A stretch of DNA of 63,198 nucleotides from assembly GCF_900113485.1 (NCBI RefSeq), contig NZ_FOPM01000024.1, positions 1-63,198 of the forward strand, written 5' to 3'. The position numbers and the translations under genes are program-made. Shown piece by piece: positions 9,986-24,190 of this stretch. The stretch comes from Methylobacterium gossipiicola. GTDB taxonomy: Bacteria; Pseudomonadota; Alphaproteobacteria; Rhizobiales; Beijerinckiaceae. Position 1 is the first letter of the stretch, and each line of letters begins with the position of its first letter. The notes under the pieces are model-generated. The model was given only the letters and a program-made list of their open reading frames with translations, ran no database searches and was not told the origin of the DNA.

Positions 9986-9989
9986 GCGC

Positions 9990-11147
9990 TCAGGCCCGGC
10001 CGAGGCGCGGACGGCGCAACAAGCCACCGAGGCCGCGCATGGCCCTGGCGTTCCAGGCTCGCACCCTCGGCCCGTGGAAAATGAGGATGCTCGACCACGC
10101 GATGGCGACGAGGGGCACGGCGTAGATCGCCACCACGGCGCCCTGGCTGCGGGTGGCGGCCGAGGTGGCCGCGAACCCCGCGATTCGCAGGACCACCACG
10201 GCGAGCACCGCCCCGGCGACGGCGACGCCCCGGCCCTGGCGGGTGGTCCGGGGATCGCCCAAAGCCGCGAAGGCGATGAAGGTCAGCGCTAGGGGATAAA
10301 GCCAGGATGACAGGCGGTCGTGGAGTTCCGAACGGAAGCGGCCCTTCTGCAACTGATAGTAGCCTTCCGAGCGATCGGGGAAGAACAGCTGCGTCGTCGA
10401 ACGCTCGCGCGGCTTATAGGTCACCTCGCCGTCCGGGGGCGTGAAGGCGGCGAGATCCACGGTGTAGCGCTCGAAGGTGATGATCGAGGAATCGCGCGAA
10501 TCCTTCTGCTGGCGGTGCACGCTGCCCTTTTCCAGGGCGAGGTAGCTCTGGCCGCCATACTCCACGGCCTGACCGCGCTCGGCGAGGTAGACCACGGTCT
10601 TGCCCGGCTCGCGCTTGTCCTGAATGAAAAGGCCGAGCAGGGAGCCGCCGGGTCCGCGCTCGCGGAAATGGAAGGTGATGCCGCTGTCGAGCTGCGTGAA
10701 CTGACCCTCCTTGACCACGTTGGCGATGAAGTCACCGCGCACGCGGGTGAGGACGTCGCGCAGCTCCTGGAACGACGACGGCATCACCTGGATGGTCAGG
10801 AACGCCACGGCGAAGCTCACGGCGAGGCCGAGGGTGAGGAACGGGCGCAGGATACGGCGCGGCTTCATGCCCGCCGCCGACATGACGATGAGCTCGGAAT
10901 CGCCGTTGAGCTTGTTCAGGGCGTAGATCACGGCGATGAACAGGGCCACGGGCGAGATCACGGTGATCAGGGTCGGCAGGGACAGGCCGGTGATGAGGAA
11001 GAAGATCACCAGGGTCTGCCCCTTGGCCGTGATGAGGTCGAGTTCCCGCAGGGCCTGCGTCACCCAGATCGTGCCCGTGAGGCCGACGAGGCAGGCCAGG
11101 AAGGCTCCGAACGCGATTCGGAAGATGTAGCGCTCGATCTGCGTCAT
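9990..11147 (-). CDS. lptF: LPS export ABC transporter permease LptF
   Basis: LptF is the second permease subunit of the LPS exporter. The 385-residue protein begins MTQIERYIFRIAFGAFLA and shares the six-helix plus periplasmic beta-domain architecture of LptG. The in-frame upstream extension (to 11270) is Arg/Pro-rich and lacks family similarity, so the ATG at 11147 is preferred. It is the first gene of lptF-lptG-lptD-pdxA-rsmA and is divergent from pepA; the 215-base gap should hold promoters for both directions. Confidence 0.93.
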   Translation of the reverse strand: MTQIERYIFRIAFGAFLACLVGLTGTIWVTQALRELDLITAKGQTLVIFFLITGLSLPTLITVISPVALFIAVIYALNKLNGDSELIVMSAAGMKPRRILRPFLTLGLAVSFAVAFLTIQVMPSSFQELRDVLTRVRGDFIANVVKEGQFTQLDSGITFHFRERGPGGSLLGLFIQDKREPGKTVVYLAERGQAVEYGGQSYLALEKGSVHRQQKDSRDSSIITFERYTVDLAAFTPPDGEVTYKPRERSTTQLFFPDRSEGYYQLQKGRFRSELHDRLSSWLYPLALTFIAFAALGDPRTTRQGRGVAVAGAVLAVVVLRIAGFAATSAATRSQGAVVAIYAVPLVAIAWSSILIFHGPRVRAWNARAMRGLGGLLRRPRLGRA

Positions 11148-11362
11148 CGATTCTCGCGGCGGAATCGCCGGCCGGGCTCGGCGCGACGATCCGGCCGATG
11201 TAGCGCGGGCGCGCGGGGCGCGTCGAGCCTCGCCCTGTCGCGGGAGCGCCGGCCTCGCGTTGCGTTCCACGGCTCAACGGGTACACAGGAAGCCGATACG
11301 GGGCGCCCTGCGACGGGCCGCGCCGAGAACGGCTTCACGCACGATTCTGGAAAGCTGCAGGT

Positions 11363-12856
11363 ATGGCGGACGATATCACGATCGCATTCGGCCCCCTCGG
11401 CCCGGTGGGCCGGGGCGACCTCGTCGTTTTCGTCGGGGACGATCTGGCGCTCGCTCCCGAGGTGGCCCAGGCCGTCGGGCGCGGGGCCACCGATCTCCTG
11501 GCGCGGGCGGCGGCGAGCGAGCGGTTCAAGGGCAAATCCCAATCGGCTTTGGTGCTGCCGGCCCCGGCCGGTCTCGAGGTCGACCGCCTCGTGGTGATCG
11601 GCCTCGGCTCCGAGAAGGATCGGGCCAAGATCGATTGGACGACGCTCGGCGGCTTCACCGCCGGCAAGGTCACGGGCCGCACGGCGAGCCTCGCCCTGAT
11701 CCTGCCGGGCGTCGCCGCCACGGGTGCCAACGCCGCCGAGTTCGCCCTCGGCGCGCGCCTGCGCCACTACAGCTTCGACCGCTACAAGACGAAGAAGAAG
11801 CCCGAGGGTGAAGAGGCGCGCGGCACCGCCCTGACCGTGATGGTGGCCGATCCCGCCACCGCCGAGGCCGCCTTCCCGGCGACGGAGGCGGTGGCCGAGG
11901 GCGTCATCCTCGCCCGCGAGCTCGTCAACGAGCCGCCGAACGTCCTCTTTCCCGAGGAATTCGCCCGCCGGGCCGAGGCGCTGACGAAGCTCGGCGTCGA
12001 GGTCGAGGTGCTCGGCCCGGCCAAGCTCGCCGCCCTCGGCATGGGCGCGCTCCTCGCCGTGGCCCGGGGCTCGGTGAAGGAGCCCCGCGTCGTGGTCATG
12101 CGCTGGAACGGCGGCGCCGCGGGCGAGGCCCCCATCGCCCTCATCGGCAAGGGTGTGTGCTTCGATTCCGGCGGCATCTCCATCAAGGGCGCGGCCGGCA
12201 TGGAGGACATGAAGGGCGACATGGGCGGAGCGGCCTGCGTCGTCGGCACCCTGCACGCCCTGGCGTCGCGCAAGGCGAAGGTGAACGTGGTCGGCGCCAT
12301 CGGCATCGTCGAGAACATGCCCGACGGCGACGCCTACCGCCCCGGCGACATCGTCACCTCCATGTCGGGCCAGACCATCGAGGTCATCAACACCGACGCG
12401 GAAGGACGCCTCGTCCTCGCCGACGTGATCTGGCACGTCCAGGGCGCCTACAAGCCGAAATTCATGATCGATCTCGCCACCCTCACGGGTGCGATCATCG
12501 TGGCGCTCGGCCAGGACGTCGCCGGCCTGTTCTCCAACGACGACGCGCTGGCCGCCAAGATCACCGCCGCCGGCGAGGCGACGGGCGAGGCCGTGTGGCG
12601 GATGCCGCTGATCCCGGCCTACGACAAGGCCATCGATTCGAAATTCGCCGACATGAAGAACACCGGCGGGCGCCACGGCGGTGCCGCCACGGCGGCCGCC
12701 TTCCTCAAGCGTTACACCAACGACGTGCCGTGGGCGCATCTCGACATCGCCGGTGTGGCCATGTCGTCCTCCTCCTCGGAGATCAACCGCAGCTGGGGCG
12801 CCGGCTGGGGTGTGCGCCTCCTCGACCGTCTCGTGCGCGACACCTGCGAAGCGTGA
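11363..12856 (+). CDS. pepA: Leucyl aminopeptidase (M17 family)
   Basis: PepA is a cytoplasmic hexameric two-metal aminopeptidase that removes N-terminal residues from peptides; in some bacteria it also binds DNA. At 497 residues its length is typical. The metal and catalytic motifs are intact: VCFDSGG at 265-271 followed by [12 protein letters not shown], and the family signature NTDAEGRL at 343-350. It lies divergently from lptF, a common alphaproteobacterial arrangement. Its TGA overlaps the GTG start of the next gene, which suggests coupled translation. Confidence 0.95.
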   Translation: MADDITIAFGPLGPVGRGDLVVFVGDDLALAPEVAQAVGRGATDLLARAAASERFKGKSQSALVLPAPAGLEVDRLVVIGLGSEKDRAKIDWTTLGGFTAGKVTGRTASLALILPGVAATGANAAEFALGARLRHYSFDRYKTKKKPEGEEARGTALTVMVADPATAEAAFPATEAVAEGVILARELVNEPPNVLFPEEFARRAEALTKLGVEVEVLGPAKLAALGMGALLAVARGSVKEPRVVVMRWNGGAAGEAPIALIGKGVCFDSGGISIKGAAGMEDMKGDMGGAACVVGTLHALASRKAKVNVVGAIGIVENMPDGDAYRPGDIVTSMSGQTIEVINTDAEGRLVLADVIWHVQGAYKPKFMIDLATLTGAIIVALGQDVAGLFSNDDALAAKITAAGEATGEAVWRMPLIPAYDKAIDSKFADMKNTGGRHGGAATAAAFLKRYTNDVPWAHLDIAGVAMSSSSSEINRSWGAGWGVRLLDRLVRDTCEA

Positions 12857-13581
12857 GCCCTTTCCCCGCCGCCATCCGGGCTTTCGGCCCGGTGGCGGTC
12901 ACGGTCCTGGCCGTCGGGCTGGCCTGGCTCACGGGCCTCAGCCAACGCACGGTGCTGCCGGCGGCGATCGAGGCGCGCTTCTACGGCTTCTTCCTCGACC
13001 GCTACCCGCTATTCTGCGCCGCCCTCGTGTACGGAGTCGCGCGCCTTCTCCTCGGCGCGGCGCGGCCCGGCCCGGCCGGTCCCGTGCGGCGCCTGGTCGG
13101 GAGCGCCATCGCCATCGTTCTGCTTCTTGCCGTCTGCCTCTATCCCACCTTCGGGGGAGGGGTCCTGCGGGCCGGCTTCGCCACGGGCGGCATGGCCTTC
13201 CTCACCGGCCAGACCATGCCGATCGCCTACGGCCTCGGCGCGGCCGCCGTCGCCCTGGTGTTCGGCCTCGCCCTCGGACTCGGCGGCCTCCTCGCCATCG
13301 GCGCCCCGCGCGGGAACGCCCGATGGGCACGACGCCTGCGCCTCGGCGTGGGACGGATGCTGACGCGGACGCTGGCGCTGTGGTTCGCCTTCGGGATACT
13401 CGGCCTCGCCACGGCGACCGGACTCGGCCCCTGGCCCCGTCGTCCGCTCTCGGCCGGCGAAGCGGGCCTCGCCGTCGCCCTGGTTCTCCTCGCCTTCCTG
13501 CCCCACGCCAGCCTCGACTGGCTCGACAGCCGGGCGGCGCCTCAGTCACATGGACGGACACAGCTTGATCCCGGCCCCTGA
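12853..13581 (+). CDS. Polytopic membrane protein of unknown function
   Basis: A 242-residue, strongly hydrophobic protein with about six predicted helices, for example near [31 protein letters not shown] and [16 protein letters not shown]. It ends in a short polar tail. The GTG start overlaps the pepA stop (GTGA), which decides the start and suggests co-translation. I do not recognise a family or any catalytic motif. The region between the second and third helices is Arg-rich, consistent with a cytoplasmic loop. Confidence 0.72.
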   Translation: MSPFPAAIRAFGPVAVTVLAVGLAWLTGLSQRTVLPAAIEARFYGFFLDRYPLFCAALVYGVARLLLGAARPGPAGPVRRLVGSAIAIVLLLAVCLYPTFGGGVLRAGFATGGMAFLTGQTMPIAYGLGAAAVALVFGLALGLGGLLAIGAPRGNARWARRLRLGVGRMLTRTLALWFAFGILGLATATGLGPWPRRPLSAGEAGLAVALVLLAFLPHASLDWLDSRAAPQSHGRTQLDPGP

Positions 13582-13652
13582 ATCCGGGAAGATAGTTTAG
13601 ATGTGAACGAAAGCGGCACCAAGCCGCTGCGCCACATCACAGGGAGGTTCCA

Positions 13653-15347
13653 ATGGCCCGACTCCGTGGCGCCGAGCACCCGTGGTTGTCCGCCTATCCG
13701 CCGGGCGTTCCGGCCGAGATCGATGTCGCGGGCCTCGGGACCCTCGTCGATCTGTTCGAGGACTCCCTGCGGAGCCATTCCGACCGGCCGGCCCTGCAAT
13801 GTTTCGGCTCCCGCATCACTTACGGGGCGCTCGGCGAATCAGCCCGGGCCGTGGCGGCGTGGCTCGCGAACCAAGGCTTCGCCAAGGGCGATCGCATCGC
13901 CCTGATGATGCCGAACGTGCCGGCCTATCCGGCGGCGATCCTCGGCGTGCTGCTCGCCGGCTGCACCGTGGTCAACGTCAATCCGCTCTACACCCCACGC
14001 GAACTGACGGCGCAACTCGTCGATTCCGGCGCTCGCGCCCTGTTCGTCCTCGAAAACTTCGCCCACACGGTCCAGGCGTCCCTCGCCGAGATGAGCCTGG
14101 AGCGCATCGTCGTTGTGGGGCCGGGCGACGGCCTCGGCCTCAAGGGGCGGGCCATCGGTTGGGCCAGCCGCCACCTGAAGAAGGCCGTACCCCCCTATGC
14201 CCTGCCGGCGGACCGGACGGTTCGGTTCGAGCAGGTGCAGCGCCTCGGCCGGACCCTGCCGCGTCCCGCCGTCACCGTCGCGCCCGACGACCTCGCTTTC
14301 CTGCAATACACCGGCGGCACCACGGGCATCGCGAAGGCCGCGATGCTGACCCATCGCAACATCTTCGCCAACGTCGTCCAGTCGCAGACATGGTTCAATA
14401 TCGACAAGACGGACGCCAGCGGGCGGGTGATGATCACGGCACTGCCCCTCTATCACATCTTCGCCCTGACCTGCTGCTTCTTCCTGTTCTTGAAACTCGG
14501 CGGCTGCTGCCTGCTGATCCCGAACCCGCGCGACGCCGATGGGTTCATCAAGACCCTGAAGGCCAACCGCTTCACCCACCTGTCCGGGGTCAACACCCTG
14601 TTCAACCTGCTGGTGAATCATCCGGGTATCGGCGACGTGGATTTCAGCCACATCGATTTCATCATCGCCGGCGGCATGGCGGTGCAATCACCCGTGGCGG
14701 CGAAGTGGAAGACGGTCACCGGCACCACCATCGTGGAGGGCTACGGCCTGTCAGAAACCTCGCCCGTGGTCTGCGTGAACCCGCCGGGACTGACCGAATG
14801 GTCCGGCACCATCGGGTTTCCCCTGCCGTCGACGGACGTCGCCATCCGCCTCGCGGACGGGCGGGACGCCGCCCCCGGCGAGGCCGGCGAACTCTGCGTG
14901 CGCGGCCCCCAGGTGATGGCCGGCTATTGGGGACGCCCAGACGAGACCGCCCGCGCCACGACGACGGACGGATACTTCAAGACGGGCGACGTCGCGGTGT
15001 TCGAGCCCGACGGGCAGGTCCGCATCGTCGACCGGATGAAGGACATGATCCTCGTCTCCGGCTTCAACGTCTATCCCAACGAGATCGAGGAGGTGCTGGC
15101 CGGGCATCCCGGCGTCGTCGAATGCGCCGTGGTCGGCGCGCGCAACGACGAGACCGGCGAGATGGTGGTGGCGCACGTGGTCCGGCGCTCGGGCGAGACC
15201 ACGCCCGAGGATCTCAGGGCCTTCGCCCGCACCCAACTCACGGGCTACAAGGTGCCGCGCCGGGTGGTGTTCCACGACACTCTACCGAAGACCAATGTGG
15301 GCAAGGTTCTAAGGCGAGCCCTGCGCGACGATCCGCCGGCATCGTGA
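13653..15347 (+). CDS. fadD: Long-chain fatty acid--CoA ligase (AMP-forming)
   Basis: An ANL-superfamily adenylating enzyme that activates fatty acids to acyl-CoA via acyl-AMP. The 564-residue protein carries the P-loop-like YTGGTTGIAKAAML (219-232), the adenylate motif GYGLSETSP (363-371) and the hinge YFKTGDVAVF...RMKDMILVSGFNVYPNEIEE that introduces the mobile C-terminal domain. NPLYTPREL and the LPLYHIFAL segment are typical of FadD rather than acetyl-CoA synthetase. Substrate chain length cannot be read from sequence. AGGGAGG lies 7 bases before the ATG. It is probably monocistronic. Confidence 0.92.
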   Translation: MARLRGAEHPWLSAYPPGVPAEIDVAGLGTLVDLFEDSLRSHSDRPALQCFGSRITYGALGESARAVAAWLANQGFAKGDRIALMMPNVPAYPAAILGVLLAGCTVVNVNPLYTPRELTAQLVDSGARALFVLENFAHTVQASLAEMSLERIVVVGPGDGLGLKGRAIGWASRHLKKAVPPYALPADRTVRFEQVQRLGRTLPRPAVTVAPDDLAFLQYTGGTTGIAKAAMLTHRNIFANVVQSQTWFNIDKTDASGRVMITALPLYHIFALTCCFFLFLKLGGCCLLIPNPRDADGFIKTLKANRFTHLSGVNTLFNLLVNHPGIGDVDFSHIDFIIAGGMAVQSPVAAKWKTVTGTTIVEGYGLSETSPVVCVNPPGLTEWSGTIGFPLPSTDVAIRLADGRDAAPGEAGELCVRGPQVMAGYWGRPDETARATTTDGYFKTGDVAVFEPDGQVRIVDRMKDMILVSGFNVYPNEIEEVLAGHPGVVECAVVGARNDETGEMVVAHVVRRSGETTPEDLRAFARTQLTGYKVPRRVVFHDTLPKTNVGKVLRRALRDDPPAS

Positions 15348-15444
15348 CGCAGGCCGGCTTGTAACCAACCGGCCGTCCGCTCCGTATGGTACGGCATGGG
15401 CTGACCGGTGCGCGCACCGGCGGCCTTCGCGGAGGGACCCCGAC

Positions 15445-16395
15445 ATGCACATCAAGCGCCCGCGCGGCTGGGAAATTCCCGAGAGCCACGCCACTCCCGA
15501 AAGCATCTTCCTCAACCGCCGCGCCCTCATCGGCGCCGGGGCGGGCCTCGCGGCCGCCTCGCTCCTCGCCCCCCGGATCGCCCACGCGGCCCCGGGGGCA
15601 CGACTGTACCCGGCCCAGCGCAATGCGGCCTATACCCTCGACCGCGCCGTGACGCCCGAAAAATACAGTGGTGACTACAACAACTTCTATGAATTCGGCA
15701 TGTCCAAGACGGTCCTGCCGGCTGCCAACGCCCTCAAGACCGATCCCTGGACCATCGCGGTCGACGGCTTGGTCGAGAAGCCGTTTCAGATCGGCTTCGA
15801 GGATCTCGTCCGCAAGGTCGAGCTCGAAGAGCGGCTCTATCGCCACCGCTGCGTCGAGGCATGGTCCATGGCGGTGCCGTGGACGGGCTTTCCCCTGTCG
15901 AAGCTCGTGGCGCTGGCCAAGCCCACCTCAGGGGCGAAGTACATCCGGATGGAGACGTTCAACGATCCGGCGATGGCACCGGGTCAGCGCTCGTTCCTGT
16001 ATCCGTGGCCCTACGTCGAGGGGCTGACGATGGCGGAGGCGAACAACGATCTCGCCTTCGTGGTCACGGGCGTCTACGGCAAGCCCCTGCCGAAGCAATT
16101 CGGTGCGCCGATCCGCCTGGCGGTGCCATGGAAGTACGGCTTCAAGTCGGTGAAATCGATCACGAAGGTCTCGTTCGTCGCCGAGCGGCCGAAAACCTTC
16201 TGGGAGGGCCTGCAGTCGGCCGAATACGGCTTCTGGGCCAACGTGAACCCCGCCGTGCCGCATCCGCGCTGGAGCCAGGCGACGGAGCGGGTGCTCGGGA
16301 CCGAACAGCGGGTGCCGACCCTGATCTACAACGGCTACGGCGAGCAGGTGGCCGGGCTCTACAAGGGGTTGGAGAAGGAGCGCCTGTTCGTGTGA
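15445..16395 (+). CDS. msrP: Protein-methionine-sulfoxide reductase catalytic subunit MsrP
   Basis: MsrP (YedY) is a periplasmic molybdopterin enzyme that repairs oxidised methionine in envelope proteins. The 316-residue precursor has a Tat signal with twin arginines at 25-26 (NRRALIGAG) and a hydrophobic h-region ending near AHA. The molybdenum-ligating Cys is Cys136 in HRCVEAWSM. The conserved YPWPYVEGL and VPWKYGFKSVKSI segments are present. Its usual partner, the haem quinol oxidase MsrQ, is not next to it; the next gene is a convergent LysR regulator 21 bases away. Confidence 0.93.
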   Translation: MHIKRPRGWEIPESHATPESIFLNRRALIGAGAGLAAASLLAPRIAHAAPGARLYPAQRNAAYTLDRAVTPEKYSGDYNNFYEFGMSKTVLPAANALKTDPWTIAVDGLVEKPFQIGFEDLVRKVELEERLYRHRCVEAWSMAVPWTGFPLSKLVALAKPTSGAKYIRMETFNDPAMAPGQRSFLYPWPYVEGLTMAEANNDLAFVVTGVYGKPLPKQFGAPIRLAVPWKYGFKSVKSITKVSFVAERPKTFWEGLQSAEYGFWANVNPAVPHPRWSQATERVLGTEQRVPTLIYNGYGEQVAGLYKGLEKERLFV

Positions 16396-16416
16396 TCGAC
16401 CCTCAAGGCGCAGTGC

Positions 16417-17316
16417 TCAGTAGGTCCAGCGCTGCGCCTTGGCGACCAGGAAGTCCCGGAACGCCTGGACGCGGGCCACCGTCCGCATCTCCTCGGCATA
16501 GACGAGGTAGCTCTCCATGTGCGGCATCTCGCTGTCGCGCATGACCTGGACGAGGCCGGTGCCGCTCTCCACGGCGTAGTCGGGCAGGATGCCGATACCG
16601 GCGCTCGTCTCCATGGCCTGCTGCAGGGCCGAGATGTTGTTGACGGTGAAGTGAATTGTCCGGCGCTCCTGGCCCTCGCGCCCCACCGTGGCGAGCCAGT
16701 GGGTGGCCAGGAGATAGGACGGCTCGTTGCCGCCGAACGAGATCAGGCGATGATTGTCGAGGTCGGCGATGCTTTTCGGCTCGCCGAAACGCTTGACGTA
16801 ATCCTCGGACGCGTAGGCGTGGTAATGCACCGTGAACAGCCGACGCTGAATGAGATCCGGCTGGGCCGGGCGGCGCATGCGGATGGCGACATCGGCCTCG
16901 CGCATGGCGAGATCGAGTTCCTCGTTGGTGAGGATCATCTCGACGCGCACATCCGGATAGAGATCGAGGAATTCGGCGACGCGCTGGGCGAGCCACGAGG
17001 TGCCGAGGCCCACCGTCGTCGTCACCTTGAGGTCGCCGGAGGGGCGTTCGCTCGTCTCCACGAGGCGGGCGCGGGTGTTCTCCAGCCGCTGTTTCATGTC
17101 GCGGGCGGCCCGGAACAGGAGATCGCCCTGCTCCGTGAGAATGAGCCCGCGGGCGTGGCGATGGAACAGGGGGGCCTTCAGCTCGCGTTCGAGGGCGCTG
17201 ATCTGACGGCTCACGGCCGATTGGCTCAGGCCGATATCGTCACCGGCCCGCGTGAAGCTGCCCGCCTCCGCGACGTTGAGGAAGATGCGGATCTTGTCCC
17301 AGTCCAAGGCGTCCAC
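16417..17316 (-). CDS. LysR-family transcriptional regulator
   Basis: A 299-residue LysR-type regulator: winged helix-turn-helix in the first 60 residues (FTRAGDDIGLSQSAVSRQISALE) and a periplasmic-binding-protein-like effector domain (about 90-295). The GTG at 17316 gives the family start VDALDWDKIRIF; an ATG at 17421 would add 35 Arg/Pro-rich residues not typical of the family. It lies downstream of trxB on the same strand, with 205 bases between them. The target and effector are unknown; this regulator type is often found beside trxB in Hyphomicrobiales. Confidence 0.87.
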   Translation of the reverse strand: MDALDWDKIRIFLNVAEAGSFTRAGDDIGLSQSAVSRQISALERELKAPLFHRHARGLILTEQGDLLFRAARDMKQRLENTRARLVETSERPSGDLKVTTTVGLGTSWLAQRVAEFLDLYPDVRVEMILTNEELDLAMREADVAIRMRRPAQPDLIQRRLFTVHYHAYASEDYVKRFGEPKSIADLDNHRLISFGGNEPSYLLATHWLATVGREGQERRTIHFTVNNISALQQAMETSAGIGILPDYAVESGTGLVQVMRDSEMPHMESYLVYAEEMRTVARVQAFRDFLVAKAQRWTY

Positions 17317-17521
17317 TCCCGTACGCACCCAGGACGGATCCCGCCAAGCCGTTCCCGGCCCGGAACCCGCCACGCGCCGCACGGGAGGCGCGGCGACGTA
17401 GCCACGATACCGTCCTCCCATGCAAGAAGCGCCGACGACTCATGCCGTCAGCGCTCAGGTTAGGACTTCGATCTTGCGATTGTGTTGCCGCTCCGCGCAA
17501 GTCGCGGTGGACAAAAAACCG

Positions 17522-18496
17522 CTATTCGGCCGCAGCTTGCTGTGGGGTTTCGCCGACCTCGAGGGCGGCGAGGAACTTTTCGGCGTCGAGGGCCGCCATG
17601 CAGCCCATGCCGGCCGCCGTGATCGCCTGACGATAGACGTCGTCGGTGACGTCGCCGGCCGCATAGACGCCCGGGATCGCCGTGTGCGTGGTGCCGGGCT
17701 TCGTTTCGATATAGCCGCCCTCGCGCAGGGCGAGCTGGCCCTCGAAGATCGCGGTGGCGGGCTGGTGTCCGATGGCGACGAATACCCCGTCGGCCTTGCG
17801 CTCGACGATCTCGCCGGAGCGCACGTCCTTGAGGCGCAGGTGCGTCACCGATGGCGGGTTCTGCGTGCCGCAGACCTCCTCGACGGCGTGGTGCCACAGC
17901 ACCTCGACGTTCGGGTGCTTGAAAAGGCGCTCCTGCAGGATGCGCTCGGCCCTGAACTCGCCCCGGCGGTGAACCACCGTGACCTTGGCGGCGAGGTTGG
18001 CGAGGTAGAGCGCTTCCTCCACGGCGGTGTTGCCGCCGCCGACCACCACGACCTCCTTGCCCCGGAAGAAGAAGCCGTCGCAGGTGGCGCAGGCCGAGAC
18101 GCCGAAGCCCTGGAACGCCGCTTCCGAGGGCAGGCCAAGCCATTTCGCCTGGGCGCCCGTCGCGATGATGAGGGCATCGCAGGAATAGGTCTCGCCGGAA
18201 TCGGCTTCGAGCCGGAACGGACGCACCTGAAGATCGGCCTTGGTGATGTATTCGGACACGATTCTGGTGCCGACATGCTCGGCCTGGGCCCGCATCTGCT
18301 CCATGAGCCACGGTCCCTGGATCGCCTCGGCGAAGCCCGGATAGTTCTCGACGTCGGTGGTGATCATGAGCTGGCCGCCGGGCTGGAAGCCGGAGATCAT
18401 CAGGGGCTCGACCATGGCGCGGGCGGCGTAGATGGCGGCGGTGTAGCCGGCCGGCCCCGAGCCGACGATGACGAGCTTGGAATGCGTATGTGCCAT
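17522..18496 (-). CDS. trxB: Thioredoxin-disulfide reductase
   Basis: A flavoprotein that reduces thioredoxin with NADPH. The 324-residue protein has the FAD dinucleotide motif GSGPAG (12-17), the redox-active CATC at 136-139, and an NADPH motif [13 protein letters not shown]. The C-terminal FAD motif [10 protein letters not shown] is present. Length and motif spacing are those of low-molecular-weight TrxB. The start lies 10 bases after the stop of the ELM1-like gene's downstream boundary, so trxB follows that gene closely and may share its transcript. Confidence 0.96.
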   Translation of the reverse strand: MAHTHSKLVIVGSGPAGYTAAIYAARAMVEPLMISGFQPGGQLMITTDVENYPGFAEAIQGPWLMEQMRAQAEHVGTRIVSEYITKADLQVRPFRLEADSGETYSCDALIIATGAQAKWLGLPSEAAFQGFGVSACATCDGFFFRGKEVVVVGGGNTAVEEALYLANLAAKVTVVHRRGEFRAERILQERLFKHPNVEVLWHHAVEEVCGTQNPPSVTHLRLKDVRSGEIVERKADGVFVAIGHQPATAIFEGQLALREGGYIETKPGTTHTAIPGVYAAGDVTDDVYRQAITAAGMGCMAALDAEKFLAALEVGETPQQAAAE

Positions 18497-18506
18497 GCTG
18501 TCTTCC

Positions 18507-19541
18507 TTATGGTTGGCCCGGGGCCTCGGCGGTGAACTGCGCCATATGGACCGCGTAAGCCCGCGCCATCGCGTTGGCGATGGACGGCGTCGCGTCGATG
18601 GGTTGGTAATTCAGGGTCTCCAAACGCCCGATGAAAGGCTTCAGAGCCCCCGCCATGGCGAGGCCGGCGAACATCCGCCGATGCCGGATATAGGTCTTCG
18701 GCAGATCGAACAGGAGGACGGGGGCGCCGGTGCTCACCGCCTCGCCGACCATATTGGCCGAATCCGAGGTGACGACGATGGATTCGGCGAGCGCCAGCAT
18801 GGCGACGTAGGGGTTCTCGCCGGTTCCATCCCAGAAGAAACCGCCCTTGGCCGCCACCAGGCGCTCCAGGGCATCGCGCAGGGCCGGCGGCGTCCGGCGT
18901 GACACCGTCAGCATCAGCGAGCATCCGCCCTCTGCGAGCTTGGTGAGGTCGCGCACGAGACGACGCATATCTGCATTGCGATAGCTGAGGTGACGGCTGT
19001 CGCCACCGACGAGCACGGCGATGCGCGGCCAGGGCAGGCGGGCGAGGCGCGGATCGGGCGCGGCCCGGGCGGCGGCGAGGCGCGCGGCCGAGACCTGATG
19101 CGGTGCGGTCAGCGTGGTGAAGACGTTCGGTCCGCGCAGGTCGTCGTAATCCGGAACCCAGACGAAGTTGGCCGTCTCCGGCCCCGTGCGCGGGTCCTTC
19201 AGGAACGCCGTGAAGGTCCGTCCGCCCGAGGCATCGCGCACGGCCCGCAGGTAGGGTACGGCGCGGCGGCCCGAGGCGATCAGCAGGTCGGGGAGGGGGC
19301 CCGACAGAATACCACGGGCGCGACCGGGCCGGTCGCCGGGGTCCACCGGCCCCCAGGGGGCCATCCAGCCGAAGGGCGGTCGCGGCGCGATGCGGCGAAC
19401 TTCGAACGGAAGGCCAAGGACCTCGGCGAGGCCAAGGCACTGGTTCTCGTCCCCGGCCTTGCCGTCGGTGACGATCCAGGTCCGGGCACGGGTGAGGTCG
19501 GGGAGGGGGGCGGACACCGGACGGTCGGGCATTGCGGTCAT
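18507..19541 (-). CDS. Mitochondrial-fission-ELM1-like family protein
   Basis: A protein of about 344 residues matching the ELM1 (DUF1022) family, which is common in alphaproteobacteria and resembles glycosyltransferases of the GT-B fold. Recognisable segments are [20 protein letters not shown] near the N-terminus, [11 protein letters not shown], and [18 protein letters not shown] near the C-terminus, where a nucleotide-sugar site would lie. Plant ELM1 recruits the mitochondrial fission dynamin; the bacterial role is unknown. Starts at 19541 and 19559 are both possible; a longer start at 19625 would overlap the upstream gene and add an unconserved stretch. Confidence 0.8.
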   Translation of the reverse strand: MTAMPDRPVSAPLPDLTRARTWIVTDGKAGDENQCLGLAEVLGLPFEVRRIAPRPPFGWMAPWGPVDPGDRPGRARGILSGPLPDLLIASGRRAVPYLRAVRDASGGRTFTAFLKDPRTGPETANFVWVPDYDDLRGPNVFTTLTAPHQVSAARLAAARAAPDPRLARLPWPRIAVLVGGDSRHLSYRNADMRRLVRDLTKLAEGGCSLMLTVSRRTPPALRDALERLVAAKGGFFWDGTGENPYVAMLALAESIVVTSDSANMVGEAVSTGAPVLLFDLPKTYIRHRRMFAGLAMAGALKPFIGRLETLNYQPIDATPSIANAMARAYAVHMAQFTAEAPGQP

Positions 19542-19587
19542 GGCGCAGGCTTTCGCCATCGGCGCCGCCACGTCAATGCACGGACGT

Positions 19588-20094
19588 TCAGTTCGACGGC
19601 AGGGCGCGGCGCAGCCAGCCGGCATAATGCGCCGCGATGGCCGTCACGCGACGACGCTCCGAGTCCGCATCGTACCAGGCGCCGCCGGAACTCGCCGGCA
19701 CCACGGAGAGCTGCGGGTGCCGGGCCAGAACTTCGCCGCGCCGCCCGATCAGCAGGGCTTCACCGTCGAGGTAATCGGAATCCATGCTGCCGCCGAAACC
19801 GCCGCGTCCCTGATTGCCGACGTAAGGATTCATGGAGAGGCTGCGCAGGCGCACCACCAGGGTGGGGCCGCGCCCCCCCAGGACATCGGCGAACTCCGAC
19901 CGCAGGGCCTTGGTGAGATCGGCCTGGAGCGCCTGCGCCCGGGGACCGTCGCCCTGCGCCACGAGGCCCCCGACCTCGACACGGATGCCGGACAGGCGCT
20001 CGCCGTGAAGGCTCGGCAAGCCCTCGGCCGAGACAGTGAAGGAGAGCAGGCCGATGAGACCCGCTCCCACGATCCGGCGCAGCAGACGGCGCAT
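19588..20094 (-). CDS. Secreted or periplasmic protein of unknown function
   Basis: A 168-residue protein beginning MRRLLRRIVGAGLIGLLSF, a clear signal peptide with likely cleavage after VSA. The mature part includes a Gly-rich turn (QGRGGFGGSMDSDYLDG) followed by EALLIGRRGEVLARHP, and ends in an amphipathic helix. I do not recognise a named function. The ATG at 20094 is chosen because upstream codons run into the greA coding region without a signal peptide. It starts 7 bases after the greA stop and is probably co-transcribed with greA. Confidence 0.7.
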   Translation of the reverse strand: MRRLLRRIVGAGLIGLLSFTVSAEGLPSLHGERLSGIRVEVGGLVAQGDGPRAQALQADLTKALRSEFADVLGGRGPTLVVRLRSLSMNPYVGNQGRGGFGGSMDSDYLDGEALLIGRRGEVLARHPQLSVVPASSGGAWYDADSERRRVTAIAAHYAGWLRRALPSN

Positions 20095-20101
20095 CCCGGT
20101 T

Positions 20102-20584
20102 TCAGGCGCCGTACTGGACGGCAACGACCTCGTAGGACTTGCCGCCGCCAGGCGTCGTGACCTCGACGGTGTCGCCGACGCCCTTGCCGATGAGGGCACG
20201 GGCGATGGGCGAAGTGATGGAGACCAACCCGGAGCGGACGTCGGCCTCCGGCTCGCCGACGAGCTGATAGGTCTTCTCCTCCTCGGTGTCCTCGTCGACG
20301 AGCTTCACCGTGGCGCCGAACTTGATCTTGGTACCCGAGAGCTTCGTGACGTCGATGACCTCGGCGCGCGCGATCATGCTCTCCAACTCCATGACGCGGC
20401 CCTCGTTGTGGGACTGCGCCTCCTTGGCGGCATGGTACTCGGCATTCTCGGAAAGATCGCCCAGGGCCCGCGCCTCGGAGATCGCCTGGATGATGCGCTG
20501 ACGCTCCACCTGCTGGCGATGCTTCAACTCCTCCTCCAGCGCCGCGTATCCGCGCACGGTCATCGGAACCTTGTCTATGCTCAT
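20102..20584 (-). CDS. greA: Transcription elongation factor GreA
   Basis: GreA enters the RNA polymerase secondary channel and stimulates cleavage of backtracked transcripts. The 160-residue product has the N-terminal antiparallel coiled coil (residues 5-75, with [21 protein letters not shown] carrying the acidic tip) and the C-terminal FKBP-like domain with [18 protein letters not shown]. The start is set by the family N-terminus MSIDKVPMT. Its length matches other GreA proteins. Confidence 0.96.
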   Translation of the reverse strand: MSIDKVPMTVRGYAALEEELKHRQQVERQRIIQAISEARALGDLSENAEYHAAKEAQSHNEGRVMELESMIARAEVIDVTKLSGTKIKFGATVKLVDEDTEEEKTYQLVGEPEADVRSGLVSITSPIARALIGKGVGDTVEVTTPGGGKSYEVVAVQYGA

Positions 20585-20704
20585 CGTCTCGCGCCACAAT
20601 GAAGAGGCCCGAAGAGAGCGAAACCGCTCCCCCCGGGCCAGAATAAGATCGTCTGGAACCTAAGGCGCCGTGGCCGTGACACAAGTCACGCGCACGGCGG
20701 AGAT

Positions 20705-24190
<3,486 letters not shown>

